From Blepharisma stoltei (Eukaryota > Ciliophora > Heterotrichea > Heterotrichida > Blepharismidae): a DNA stretch of 64,000 bases. The DNA lies in NCBI GenBank assembly GCA_914767885.1, contig CAJZBQ010000005.1:434001-498000 (forward strand), written 5' to 3'. The position numbers and the translations under genes were made by a program. Each line of letters starts with the position of its first letter. Within the stretch, counting starts at the first letter, position 1. Below the pieces are notes generated by a model. It was not told where the DNA came from and ran no database searches. It was given only the letters and a program-made list of their open reading frames with translations. Of this stretch, positions 32,701 to 42,677 are shown piece after piece.

Positions 32701-33784
32701 AGCTGTGGAGCATAATCTTAAATGCATATTAAATAACGAACTCTGCATAAGGTTCTATCAAGCTTATATTGAATTGGGAGGCACTTTATTGAATATTATA
32801 AATGTCATTATACTTGTAGTTTTTCGAGATTATGTAAGGGAAGAATTCGCAGCTATGAGCATGTCACTATTGATATCAATTTTAGCTTTGGCATCTTGGT
32901 GGGCTGAAATGATGATAGAGACTGAAAATTTAATGTCTTCTCCACAGAGATTGATGGAGTATGCAGATTTGCCTGTGGAAGGAAATTTTGACTCAAGCAA
33001 AAAATTCGTGATACATTCAGGCAAAATCGAAGTACAAAACTTATGGATGAGGTATCAAGACAATTTACCATTTGCTCTCCAATATCTTGATTTCTATATA
33101 GAGCCTGCTCAAAAAGTTGGAATTGTAGGGAGAACAGGCTCAGGGAAATCCTCTTTTATGCAAGTTCTTTTTAGGCTGATCAACCCTTATTCTGGCACGA
33201 TTATAATTGATGGACAAGATTACAGAGAAGCCGGGCTTCACCAGTTACGCAAACAGATGTCAGTGATTCCTCAGTCCCCTACGATATTTTTAGCAAGCTT
33301 CAGAGATAATCTTGATCCTTTCCATGAGCATACTGAAGAGGAAATCATGCAAGTCCTCAAAGAAACCAGACTTTATGATAAAATAAATTCATATCCAGAC
33401 GGGCTTAACCACATTTTGAATGGTGACGGAGGAGGCTTATCTGCAGGGCAAAAACAATTAGTTTGTTTAGCAAGAGCAGTGATAAGAAAAAACAAAATCG
33501 TAATGATGGATGAAGCGACTTCGAATGTCGATTTCGAGACTGATAAATTTATACACAAAAAAATTAAAAAAATGTTTGTTGACAGCACTTTACTTATAAT
33601 AGCGCATAGATTGAGAACAATTATTGATATGGAAAAGATCATTGTGATGGAAGAAGGGACTTGCAAAGAATTCGGAGATCCGAAAGAGCTTGTGAAAAAC
33701 GAAGATTCTTTGTTTAGAAAAATGATAATGTACACTGGACAAGTGGAATCTCAGTATTTGCTGAAGAAATTAATAATTGATTAA
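29797..33784 (+). CDS. ABCC (MRP)-type ABC transporter, full-length
   Basis: With the IES at 30115-30343 removed the gene is exactly 1253 codons. Starts MTQPIFRYDEANW. Layout: short N-terminus with the NPSFFKALIRVVGW motif seen at the entry of MRP TMD1, TMD1, NBD1 near residue 445 (Walker A GPSGSGKST, signature LSGGQ, Walker B IILLDDPLSSFD), TMD2, NBD2 near residue 1035 (GRTGSGKSS, signature LSAGQ, MMDEATSNVD). The NBD1 to TMD2 linker is short. Many Trp codons are UGA (for example DNPWIVSGTIKEN). It would export conjugated organic anions or drugs; substrate unknown. Lacks the extra TMD0 of long MRPs. Confidence 0.95.
30113..30343. mobile_element. Family-F IES with long terminal inverted repeats
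   Basis: Left CTCCCCCAATAACAAGCAAA, right GCAAGAACTCGCTTATTACTGGGAG (inverted, imperfect); TA at 30113-30114 and 30342-30343. Internal CTTATTATTGGGGG repeats the terminal motif. Removal (229 bp) joins VLVIFL to VEYMRDED in the ABC transporter. Confidence 0.9.
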
Positions 33785-33839
33785 TATGAGTTTTATAATA
33801 AATAAATAAATAAATAAATAATTTTGCAAGACAATAGGA

Positions 33840-36800
33840 ATGTCCATTCAAGAAGGCCAGAATTGATCTCAGTTGCCTAATTTAGATGTCCAAAATAGAG
33901 ATCAAGCTATTGTTAATCCTTCTGAACAATATTAAAATTGCAGCTAAGAGATAGGTCCTGTATACCTGCTCCGCAGGTTGGGTCTATACTCTAGCTTATG
34001 TGACAGAGGTTGATCCTCTTGAGAGTCTAGAGTGAAGTGAAGAGGTCAATGCTGAGTCTGGTGTTGATCGAGGAGTCTTGAGTGTGATTTATTAGCATTA
34101 ACGGTTTGACGGTTAGGAAGGTCCACCTACCGTTATTCAAAGCTGTTAATTAAGTTGGACCTCACTGAAGGAGATGTATAAAAAGAGATTTTTCTATAAA
34201 GTTAAAGTTAAAGTTAATCCTTCTGATATAGAAGAAAATAGCAACGCAGAACCTTATTATGAAGAATCTGTCTACCAAAAATTGGTCAGGCCTTGCAACA
34301 GATATGATGAGTTTATGGGGAAATTTACTGCCAATGGGTCAATGCCACCTCCTTGTTTGGCTCAATATTTCGTAAAAGAACAAAAAGTATCCAATCCAAG
34401 GTTCCTCAGATTTACATGCACAAACTGCTCTCTTAATGAAAATATACAATACAATATCGGAATTCCTCTCGGAGCAATTTGGCAGCCTTTTGCAGAACTC
34501 TCACCTGAAGATGATAAGGTACCTTTAATAGAAAGAGAACCTCTTAGATGCACAAACTGTCTTGCTTATATGAATGCACATTTTAAATTTTCTAATAATG
34601 ATTTCAAATGCAATATATGCGGATATGTACAAAAATATTCTAAAGAATACTTTAAATCTCAAGGCTCATTTCCAGAATTCAGCCGAGGAACTTATAAGTA
34701 TCTAATATCAAAGGAATTGCAGGGGAGCATCGATAAAAATATATATTATTTGGTATGCATCGATATAACGAATTTTTCTTTAGGGCTGGGTGTTTATCAG
34801 CAAGTTTTATCATCAATAAGAGATATTTTGAATTATATCCCTAATCCAGAAATTGTAAAGATTGGAATCATAACATATGACTCATTTCTTCACTTTTTTA
34901 GTTTGAATAACTCTCCTGAAAGTATTCAAGAAGTCATTGTTTCAGATGAAAATGATCTATTTATCCCATTCCATTTTTCATCACTATGTTATAATGCACA
35001 AACCGAAAAAGAAAAGATTGAAAATTTAATAGACAGTTTATTGGGATGAGAGTTCTCTGAAATAAGTAAAAATACTTTACCTGTTGCCACTATTATTGAT
35101 TTGGTTAAAAATCATTTTAAAGGAGATGCTGCATGCCGACTTCTTTTATTTTCAAGTAAGGCTGAAAGTCTAAAAACAGAAAAATTAAATTATTTAGGCT
35201 CTTTAGAGGAGTTCATTAGGCTTGGTAAAGAATGCACAGAAAATTCTCTATGTGTTGATTTATTTTTATTTACTCCCCCCTCTCTGAGCGAAAAGATATT
35301 TTGTTCGCTCATAAGGGGATTGAGGGGGTTAATTTTTTTTAAAAAAATTCAAATTCGTAAAATTGAGAAGTAAAAATTAATTTAATTTGTAAATTATTTT
35401 TTAAATGCGAACTGTTTAAAATTAAATAGAAATGTTAGAGGTTTCATTATAATAATTATCACTTATATATCAAAATATTTTTTATAAAAAATGTTTTTCC
35501 TCGCTCCTAAAATTAAGAATTTTTCCAATGGTTTTGTCTCACTCACGAGGGTGGATTAGTAATAGCGTGGATATTTCTTCTCTAGCAACGCTTTCTTCAC
35601 AAACTGGCGGAGATATCTATTATTACCCAAAATATTTATCAAAATATGACGGTGAAAAACTTTATTACCAGTTATTGAGGATATTTACTCGACCACAAGT
35701 TTTTGATGCAAATATGAGAATCCGATGCAGCATAAAAATGGCTATTGATGATTGTATTGGGAATTTTATAAAGAAAAGCCCAGTTGAAATGCAAGTGGCT
35801 GCTATTGATAGTGATAAATCTATCGGAATAATGCTTAAATATGATGGAGTGCTTGTAGAAAATGAAAAAGTTTATCTCCAATGTGCAATTTTATATAGAA
35901 ATAATTTAGGACAGAAAATTTTAAGAATTTATAATGGACTTATGATTGCAGATGAGAATTCAAAATTTACACATACTGAATATGGAGATTTGGACACAAT
36001 TAATAACATCTTAGTTAAAAAGTATGCAAAAATGATGTTTGAAAAACAACTGCAAAATGTGAAGAGTGATTGATATAATTTCATCTATAGAGTCACTAAT
36101 TATTATGGATGGGTTATTTCAGGCGCAGGATCAGATGTATTAAAACCACATTTTGTTGATATGCTGCCCTTATTTTACAATACAGCAAATAAACTTGCAG
36201 GACTTTCATTTAATCAATCTATATCAGATGACATTAGGCTGGTGTCTTCATTTTCTTTATATTCTATATCTTCATCAAAGCTACGTCTTTTATTATATCC
36301 AAATATTTATAAACTGCATGACATAATGGCTCAGCCCCGCCTTCCTGGGACTGCCTCGAGCTCAACTACAATTTATCTACCTGATACTGTGCCTTGTAAA
36401 AGGGAAAGCTTATCTCCTGAAGGGGTTTATTTGCTTGCAAATGGAGATATAATTGTTATTTTTATCGGGAAAAATGCACCAGAAGAATTTTTAATTAAAC
36501 TATTTGGGAAGCCTTTAGATCAGCTGAGTAAAGAGGAAATTGATATAAAAAATATAGGAACTGAAGAATCAGAAAGAATTTCTTTAATCATAAATGAATC
36601 ACGAATAAAAAATCCAAATGGAATACCTCCTCTTTATTTTTATTTACTCCCCCCCCCCTCCGTGAGTGAACAAAAAAATTTTGTTCACTCACGGAGGGGG
36701 ATTAATTTTTTTTTTTTTTAAAAATTTATATATAAAATTTTATAAAAAATATTTTTTTTCGAAATTTAAAAAAATCCTAATTCGCAAAAATTGGAAAGCA

Positions 36801-37155
36801 AAAATTAATTTAATTTATAAAATTTATGTTGTAAAAAGCAATTCGTTCGAAATTAAACAGAATTAGCTCTAGATTTCATTATACTAATTATAATTTATAT
36901 ATCAAATATTTTTTCCATAAAAAATTTTTTTCTATTAAAAAAATTTTTGTTCACTCACGGAGGGTGGGTTTTTTGGGCAAAAAATAGCGATTTTTCTAAT
37001 GGTTTTGTTCACTCACGGAGGGGGGGGAGTTAGAAGAAAAAGATAACTATGAACTAATAAAACAATTTATGGTGGAAGATCAAAACGGAAATGAAACAAG
37101 TTATGAATTATTTGTAGAAAATATAAATTCTTTGGTGCAGTATTATGAAGATTAA
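33840..37155 (+). CDS. SEC24: COPII coat subunit Sec24
   Basis: Three inserts (33926-34226, 35273-35558, 36647-37032) must be removed; the result is exactly 781 codons. Landmarks: N-terminal SEC24 zinc ribbon with paired CxxC (CTNC, CTNC, CNIC), the trunk domain (YYLVCIDITNFSLGLG), the TGGDIYYYP block, the beta-sandwich/helical region and a gelsolin-like C-terminus (GVYLLANGDIIVIFIGKNA). The second insert splits the conserved CVDLFLFSNSVDISSL. Sec24 selects cargo at ER exit sites. The N-terminal extension before the zinc ribbon is short. Confidence 0.95.
33926..34226 (+). mobile_element. SINE-like retroposon S4 near the Sec24 start
   Basis: Flanked by the perfect 14-bp repeat GTTAATCCTTCTGA (33912-33925 and 34213-34226). 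Starts ACAATATTAAAATTGC (the same TTAAAAT.G head as S1 and C) and ends in a simple tail (AAAGTT)3. Removing 301 bp joins QAIVNPS to DIEENSNAEP. Single copy in the window. Confidence 0.85.
35271..35558. mobile_element. Family-A MITE/IES (A6), diverged
   Basis: TACTCCCCCCTCTCTGAGCG at left, CTCACGAGGGTGGATTA at right, TA-bounded. 286 bp removed restores VDLFLFSNSVDISSL of Sec24, a strongly conserved stretch. Confidence 0.93.
36645..37032. mobile_element. Family-A MITE/IES (A7), near full length
   Basis: TACTCCCCCCCCCTCCGTGAG, hairpin at left, CTCACGGAGGGGGGGGAGTTA at right. Inverted relative to A3. 386 bp removed joins PPLYFYL to LEEKDNYELIKQ at the Sec24 C-terminus (within the gelsolin repeat). 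Confidence 0.93.
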
Positions 37156-37267
37156 TTTTAAACTATATAAGGCCAAGTCAGTATTTTATAAATGCTTATG
37201 AACTTTTCGTTATTAATTATTAAAAATTATTTGAACTTGTTAAGAATTTTTATGAAAATATTTTCTC

Positions 37268-37325
37268 TAACTCCCCGCATCCTTGATCGAACGGCTCGCC
37301 ATCGTTCGATCAAGGATGGGGGTTA
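37268..37325. repeat. Family-D hairpin (D1)
   Basis: TAACTCCCC then an inverted repeat CATCCTTGATCGAACG / CGTTCGATCAAGGATG around GCTCGCCA, then GGGGGTTAA. The same hairpin starts an insert at 63911. The far end of a complete element was not found. Confidence 0.8.
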
Positions 37326-37336
37326 AATTAATTAAT

Positions 37337-37606
37337 ACGACTTATAACGCTTAACGTCCCAATACGGGGTGACAACCCCAGGTACTTCCACTCGCCTTGT
37401 GCTGCATCGGACCCACAGGTCGCTGGGGATGACCTGCTTTGATCGCCAGGGTGCTCCTCGGGAAAGTGTTACGGCTTCGACGGCTCATGAATGAGCTACT
37501 TGCTTGCTGACATGGGTTGCCTTTCCGAAAAACCCAAAAAATGGATTTTTCTGGTCGGCTATCGGCAAAAAGGAAAAACACGTAGCCTGGGACGTAACGT
37601 ATCTTT
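37337..37606 (+). mobile_element. Retroposon S2 fragment (copy b)
   Basis: Collinear with 3000-3245 (CGCTTAACGTCC, GACGGCTCATG.ATGA, CTGGTCGGCTATCGGCA). Its downstream part is replaced by a poly-T/GGCCTA array. Confidence 0.75.
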
Positions 37607-37620
37607 CACACGACGACTAT

Positions 37621-37893
37621 TTCATAACGACTATTTTTTTTTTGGCCTATTTTTTTTTGGCCTATTTTTTTTGGCCTATTTTTTTTTTGGCCTATTTATT
37701 TTTCACCTATTTTTTTTGGCCTATTTTTTTTTCACCTATTTATTTTGGCCTAATTTTTTTTGGCCTATTTTGTTTTGGCCTATTTTTTTTTTCACCTATT
37801 TTTTTTTGGCCTATTTTTTTTTTCACCTATTTTTTTTTTTGGCCTATTTTTTTTTTGGCCTATTTTTTTTTTGGCCTATTTTTTTTGGCCTAG
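37621..37893 (+). repeat. Minisatellite, TTTTTTTTGGCCTA units
   Basis: About 20 imperfect units of a T8-9 run followed by GGCCTA or CACCTA, 13-16 bp each. GGCC and CACC variants are partly interspersed. It sits directly between two retroposon copies (S2b and S1b). Confidence 0.9.
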
Positions 37894-37937
37894 TTTTTAT
37901 TAATGTCCTATTGTCTCTATTGATCCCCGACATACAT

Positions 37938-38460
37938 TAAAATGGAGATAGGTGTAAACCTGCCCTCTTGGCGCAACAGCCCAGACCTTATCGCTACGGC
38001 AAATTGGGACGGACTCCAAGCCAAGAATCAAGTGTATGCTCAAGAGATGTGTATCCGAGTAGTTTTTTGCTGCTTTCCTGTAGTTTGGAAATGGATGTGC
38101 TCAACAAAGTCCTTTGGATCCGAGAATTCATGGGCATTCCTCTACCGAGAAAACTGGGGGGGTTTCGGCCCAGGCTATAGGAGAGTAGTCTTTTTCCTGC
38201 AGCTGTAAAAGGAAGGTAATTCCTCCCACGACAGACTACAAGGAGTTGATCCTTAGAATCAAGCTACTCCAATCGCCTGTAGCAGGGCCGCAGAAATCTA
38301 TAAGCACTCGAGATTGAAGCAGTAGAGCAAGGAAGAAGGTACGGAAGTGGTATCCACCTTCGGGGAAAGACTGTCTGGGCTAGAGTCGAAAAGCGGATGA
38401 ACCTCCTTTACAGGAGGTCTTTGGTGACTGTTTCACCAATATAGCTAACGCCTGTCTTTA
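37938..38460 (+). mobile_element. SINE-like retroposon S1 (copy b)
   Basis: Head TTAAAATGGAG, box A match TGGCGCAACAG at about 37969, conserved CTGGGACGGACTC..-like and GGATCCGAG blocks, end GGTGACTG...CTAACGCCTG. Lies in intergenic DNA; no clear target-site duplication seen. Confidence 0.85.
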
Positions 38461-38545
38461 ATAGCATAACCTAACTTATACTCTATTTATCCCTATTTCC
38501 TCCTAAAATAGGACTAATTTTTCTATTCTCACATGTATCTATTTC

Positions 38546-38869
38546 TAACTCCCCCTTCCGTGAGCGAACAAAATCATTGGAAAACCCTATTTTTTGCATA
38601 AAAACCCACACAAAATGTTTTATGGAAAAAATTTTGATATATATATAGCTGATAATTAGTATAATGAAATCTCACTAATTCATTTAATTTTGAGCAATTA
38701 CATTTAAAACATAAATTTTACAAATTAAATAAGCATTCGATTTCCAGATTTTTGAAGTTTTAAAACAATATTTAATATAAAATTTCGATATAATTTTTTT
38801 TTAAAAAAAAAATTAGACCCTTCCATAAGCGAACAAAATCTTTTTGTTCGTTTACGGAGGTGGGGAGTA
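38546..38869. mobile_element. Family-A MITE (A8), intergenic, just upstream of the Mog1 ATG
   Basis: TAACTCCCCCTTCCGTGAGC at left, TTTACGGAGGTGGGGAGTA at right, TA-bounded, shortened interior. It ends 6 bp before the next start codon. Confidence 0.88.
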
Positions 38870-38875
38870 AATAAA

Positions 38876-39424
38876 ATGGATATACAATTTTCCTCTAAGC
38901 AGCTATATGGAGGTGCTATTGAAGCAGAATTTCCAAGCTCCGTTAGCGATTTGTCTCAAGTTACATTTGTTCCAGATAACCAAGAAGTTTTTACAGATTT
39001 AAACACAGAAGCTACTCTTATACTAGATCTACTTGAGCGTGCAGAGTGTCAAGATGAAAACTCTGCAGCTTACCATTATAATGATCTTGCCGGCCAAAAC
39101 GAAAGTTCAGGTCCAGGGCAATCCACAATTATTTCAACACGCGAAATTTCTCCTCAAGAAATGCCAAATATTCCTGCTGATTGGAAAAAATACATAATTA
39201 AAGGCCAAATGCTGATAAAGCCAGATAAAGGCCAATTTACTGATAGAGATCTAGTTAATATTCTGATGCTTATTATCAGAATCGCTGAAGTAGAAACAGA
39301 TATTGTTTTTCATATTAACTTACCGGTAAAAGAAAGGATAGACCAAGAAAACGCTATGATCGAAAAATACTTTAAACGGTTTATGGAGTCATTTAAAATC
39401 AATGATATGGGTCTTTTTGGGTAA
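38876..39424 (+). CDS. RANGRF: Ran-binding protein Mog1 (RANGRF)
   Basis: 182 aa, ATG immediately after MITE A8. Starts with the Mog1 signature LYGGAIEAEFPSSVSDLSQV followed by VPDNQEVFTDLNTEATLILDLLE, a Mog1-type beta start. Length matches the family (about 185-215 aa). Mog1 stimulates nucleotide release from Ran and supports nuclear import. No UGA in frame and no insert. A start further upstream is excluded by the MITE. Confidence 0.93.
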   Translation: MDIQFSSKQLYGGAIEAEFPSSVSDLSQVTFVPDNQEVFTDLNTEATLILDLLERAECQDENSAAYHYNDLAGQNESSGPGQSTIISTREISPQEMPNIPADWKKYIIKGQMLIKPDKGQFTDRDLVNILMLIIRIAEVETDIVFHINLPVKERIDQENAMIEKYFKRFMESFKINDMGLFG

Positions 39425-39476
39425 TGAAGTTAAAATTAATATGAATTTCTAGATTATCGATAATAAAATATTTTAT

Positions 39477-40518
39477 ATGAAAACCAACCAAGATTTCTTC
39501 TCCTTGCATTTCTGCTTACTGGGGACAGCTCAGCTCAGCCTTATTTATGGAAAAGCTGAATTATTAAAGGAGGTTCCATATGTCTTTATATTATCTCCAT
39601 CACTGTGCTATTTATTGATAGAAATCATCTTACTCCCCGCTGTTAGCGAACAAAGCCATTGGAAAATCCCTATTTTTGGAAAAAATATAAAAAAATTTTT
39701 TATATATAGGGCTATAATTAATTAGTATAATGAAATATCATTCTTATTTTGTTAATCATTTTTTAAAACAGAAATTTTATAATTTTAGCTTTACACAATT
39801 TTGTGAATTAAGTTTTTTTTCAACTTCAAAAAAAAAATACTATAATCTTTATGAATAGTTTCTTTTAAAAAAAATTAACCTATCCGTTAGCGAAACACAA
39901 TTTTTTTGTTCGCTAGAGATGGAGGAGTTAGCTATTATAGAGATTATTAATTCTGAAGAAGTCACTCAATCAGAAGCCTTAAAAATTTTGATAAAATTTG
40001 CAACACTTGGACTTGCTTTTACAAGTATCATTTTTTTGATAGAAAGCATGGATTCAGGGTTTGAATCGCTAGTCCCGATATTATTACCTTTATTTTTAAT
40101 ACTTGCAATGCATAGCTCATGTAGAGTACTGCATAAGCCTCCACCAATAATTTCATCAATCCTCAATATATTACCGCCTACATTATCTGTTTGCACTATA
40201 AATGGGACATGCAGCTCAATGTATGTATCTTTATTTTCTTCCGTTTTTAGTGCATTTGGGGCATCTATATCAGATTTTATTACAATTTTAAACCCTTTGA
40301 CCTATCTTTTGCTATTCTTGACAATACTTTCACTTTTTTTTTCAAAGCACTCAATAAAGCATCCACCTTTTCTTTTGGGATTATTTTCAACAGTTGGAAT
40401 ATTATTATTCCAATATCTAGATTTATTTATGATGATTTTAATGTCAAATGGCTTGCTAATGGTATCTGTATTATGGAATAATCAAATGATAAAAGTCGGG
40501 GAATTCAAACGTATTTAA
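39477..40518 (+). CDS. Multi-pass membrane protein, unknown family, 247 aa
   Basis: Two halves joined by removal of IES A9 (39633-39930, 298 bp) give exactly 248 codons: LLIEIIL joins AIIEIINSEE. I count six to seven hydrophobic segments (for example VFILSPSLCYLLIEIILAII, LVPILLPLFLILAM, LTYLLLFLTILSLFF, LLMVSVLW). No signal peptide beyond the first segment. No family recognised; overall plan resembles small TMEM-type proteins. Confidence 0.75.
39631..39930. mobile_element. Family-A MITE/IES (A9), diverged
   Basis: TTACTCCCCGCTGTTAGCG at left, GTTCGCTAGAGATGGAGGAG at right, TA-bounded. Restores the membrane-protein frame on removal. Confidence 0.88.
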
Positions 40519-40571
40519 TTGCTAATCAATTTTATTGAGTTGCTGTTATATTTAATTAATAAACCGAAAAA

Positions 40572-42161
40572 TTAATTAAAAATATTTTCTTTATTTTCTT
40601 GAGTTTCTGTATATATTCTGCTTGAGAAATCTGATATCTCCTTCTTGTCATCATTGACATTACTATCTTCAATTTTAATTTTCTCTTGGAAATTTAGCCT
40701 CAAAGGGCTACCATTGAAATGCTTTAGAGGAGCAGAAGATGGCTCTGAATTGATTCTCTTTGGATGAACTGGCGGCTTTGCTGGGGTGCTTGGCTTAGAG
40801 TTTCTCATTTCTGTGTTAATATTATCAAATTCGTTCTGTTTATCACTTCATTCTTCGTTTCTTTTTACTGGTGAAACAGAAGAAACCCTCAGTGTATTGT
40901 TTACTTTGCTGTATTTTATTTCAATTTTTTTGCTTGTTATGTCCCCAAGATCTAAATTTGAGCTCTTTGACCTTTTTTTTCTTTCACAGGATTTTTGTGT
41001 TTTTATTACTCTTTTAGCCTCATTTAAGATTTTTTGTTTCAAAATATTGACCTGGTTTTCTATTGATGAAGAAAGCCCTGATGAATACTCAATTGATTGC
41101 TTCGAATGCTTTACGATGTGTTTGTCAGGAGAGTCAATTAAAGGCTGTGCGCACAGCTTATAAGATTTGTAGGACTTTGAGTGAATAGCTTGATCTGATA
41201 GTTTTGTTAGGCTAACTAAGTCTCCCCCTGTGAACGAACAAAAAAAAATTACTTGCTTCCTGAAATGGATATTTTTATTTTTTAAAATTTCTATTTAAAA
41301 AGCCCAATCCGCGGAAAAACTCATTTAATTTATAAAATTTATGTTTTAAAACGCATGCTTATTAAAATTGAATTGAACTAGCAAGAGACTTCTTTATAAT
41401 AATTATCACATATATATCAAATATTTCATAAGAATTTCTCACTCTATCATGCAGATTTTTTCCCAAAATAGGAATTTTTCAATGGTTTTGCTTACACAAG
41501 GAAGGGAGTAAGTATTTTTTATTTTGTTTGATGTTCCTGATGTGTTGTTTGATTTCTGAAGATAAGACCTTTAAATCATCATGACCGTTTTGCGCAGTGT
41601 CTATTCTTTCTTTGTTTGAAGTCATGATACCTGAGATAATTTCTTTGTGAATTTTTATGATTTTATTGTATTCTGGCAAGAAAGGGGTTTGATATTTGGA
41701 GAGCAGAGATGAATAGGCACTACTCAGTTTGCTATGAGCTTTCGCTGACTCTTTAAGGAATTTTTTAATTGACCTTACAAAAGAAAGGCAATTTTCCAAT
41801 TCTCCTTCAGGGATATCTACCCCTCACTCTTTAAGATCGAGCAAGTTGTCTTTAGTTAAAAAAATACATTTAAATCATATATAAAAAAAAATTTCTAGAG
41901 AATTATAATTGCAAATTCGAAAAGAAAAATTTAATTTAATTTATAAAATTTGTGTTGTTATTAAGAACTCAAGCTGTGATAAATTTAATCGAACTAGCAG
42001 AGCTCTTTTTATAACAAATATTGATTATTTATTCTACCAAAATTCTTATTAAAATTTTTTTTTCTTTAAAAAGGATTGATTTTCGGAAAATAGGCATTTT
42101 TCCATAGTTTGCTCGCATTTAAAGCTGCAGTAAGGTATTTGAAATAGTTTCCATATGCCAT
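40572..42161 (-). CDS. Coiled-coil/helical hypothetical protein, 348 aa, two IESs
   Basis: ATG 42161 (MAYGNYFKYL), then IES A11 (removed 251 bp) and A10 (removed 292 bp), giving exactly 349 codons. After the start comes IWFKCIFLTKDNLLDLKEW, then ENCLSFVRSIKKFLKESAKAH and a long charged helical region (BAR-like in look, not proven). The C-terminal third is Ser/Pro/Lys-rich and disordered. Two UGA Trp codons (LKEWGVD, NEEWSDK). Family not recognised. Confidence 0.75.
41217..41510. mobile_element. Family-A MITE/IES (A10), strongly diverged
   Basis: Ends TAAGTCTCCCCCTGTGAACG and CACAAGGAAGGGAGTA; TA-bounded. Removal joins QNKKYL to VSLTKLSDQ in frame. Confidence 0.85.
41880..42132. mobile_element. 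Family-A remnant/IES (A11), strongly diverged
   Basis: Interior still matches family A (AAAATAGGCATTTTTCC, CATTTAAAG, TAATTTATAAAATTT) but the C-rich ends are gone. TA at 41880-41881 and 42131-42132. Removal joins MAYGNYFKYL to IWFKCIFL and makes the codon count whole. Confidence 0.7.
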
Positions 42162-42267
42162 TATATATAAATATCATCTTTTCTAATATCTCATAATTAG
42201 TTCTCAAATTAGATGTAAAATATTATGATTATAGCATCCCCCTCTTAAAAAACAATTTTCATTTTTC

Positions 42268-42666
42268 TAAAATCCCCCCCCCCCCTCCGTGAGCGAACAA
42301 AACCATTAGAAAAATCGCCATTTTTTGACCAAAAACCCACCCTCCGTGAGTGAACAAAAATTTTTTTAATAGAAAAAATTTTAATGGAAAAAAATTTTGA
42401 TATATAAGTGATAATTAGTATAATGAAATCTAGAGCTAATTCTGTTTTAATTTTAAACAAATTGCGTTTTTAAAACATAAATTTTGCAAATTAAATTAAT
42501 ATTTGCTTCCCAATTTTTGCAAATTAGGATTTTTTTTAAATTTCGAAAAAAAAAATATTTTTTATAAAAATTTATATATAAATTTTTTTTAAAAAAAAAA
42601 ATTAACCCCCCTCCGTGAGCGAACAAAATTTTTTTGTTCGCTCACGGAGGGGGGGGGGGGGGAGTA
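42268..42666. mobile_element. Family-A palindromic MITE (A12), full length, intergenic
   Basis: TAAAATCCCCCCC...CCTCCGTGAGCG to CTCACGGAGGGGGG...GGAGTAAAAT. TA-bounded. Nearly identical to A3. Ends 11 bp before the HYOU1 stop codon. Confidence 0.93.
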
Positions 42667-42677
42667 AAATAAAATAA

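Noticed and set aside
37621-37893. CRISPR-like array or telomere
   Set aside because: Units are short, without unique spacers, and do not match a telomeric repeat; eukaryotic context.
37491-37940. Long ORF rich in Phe/Leu over the T-rich array
   Set aside because: It is the translation of the TTTTTTTTGGCCTA minisatellite and an S2 fragment; no homology and no start context.
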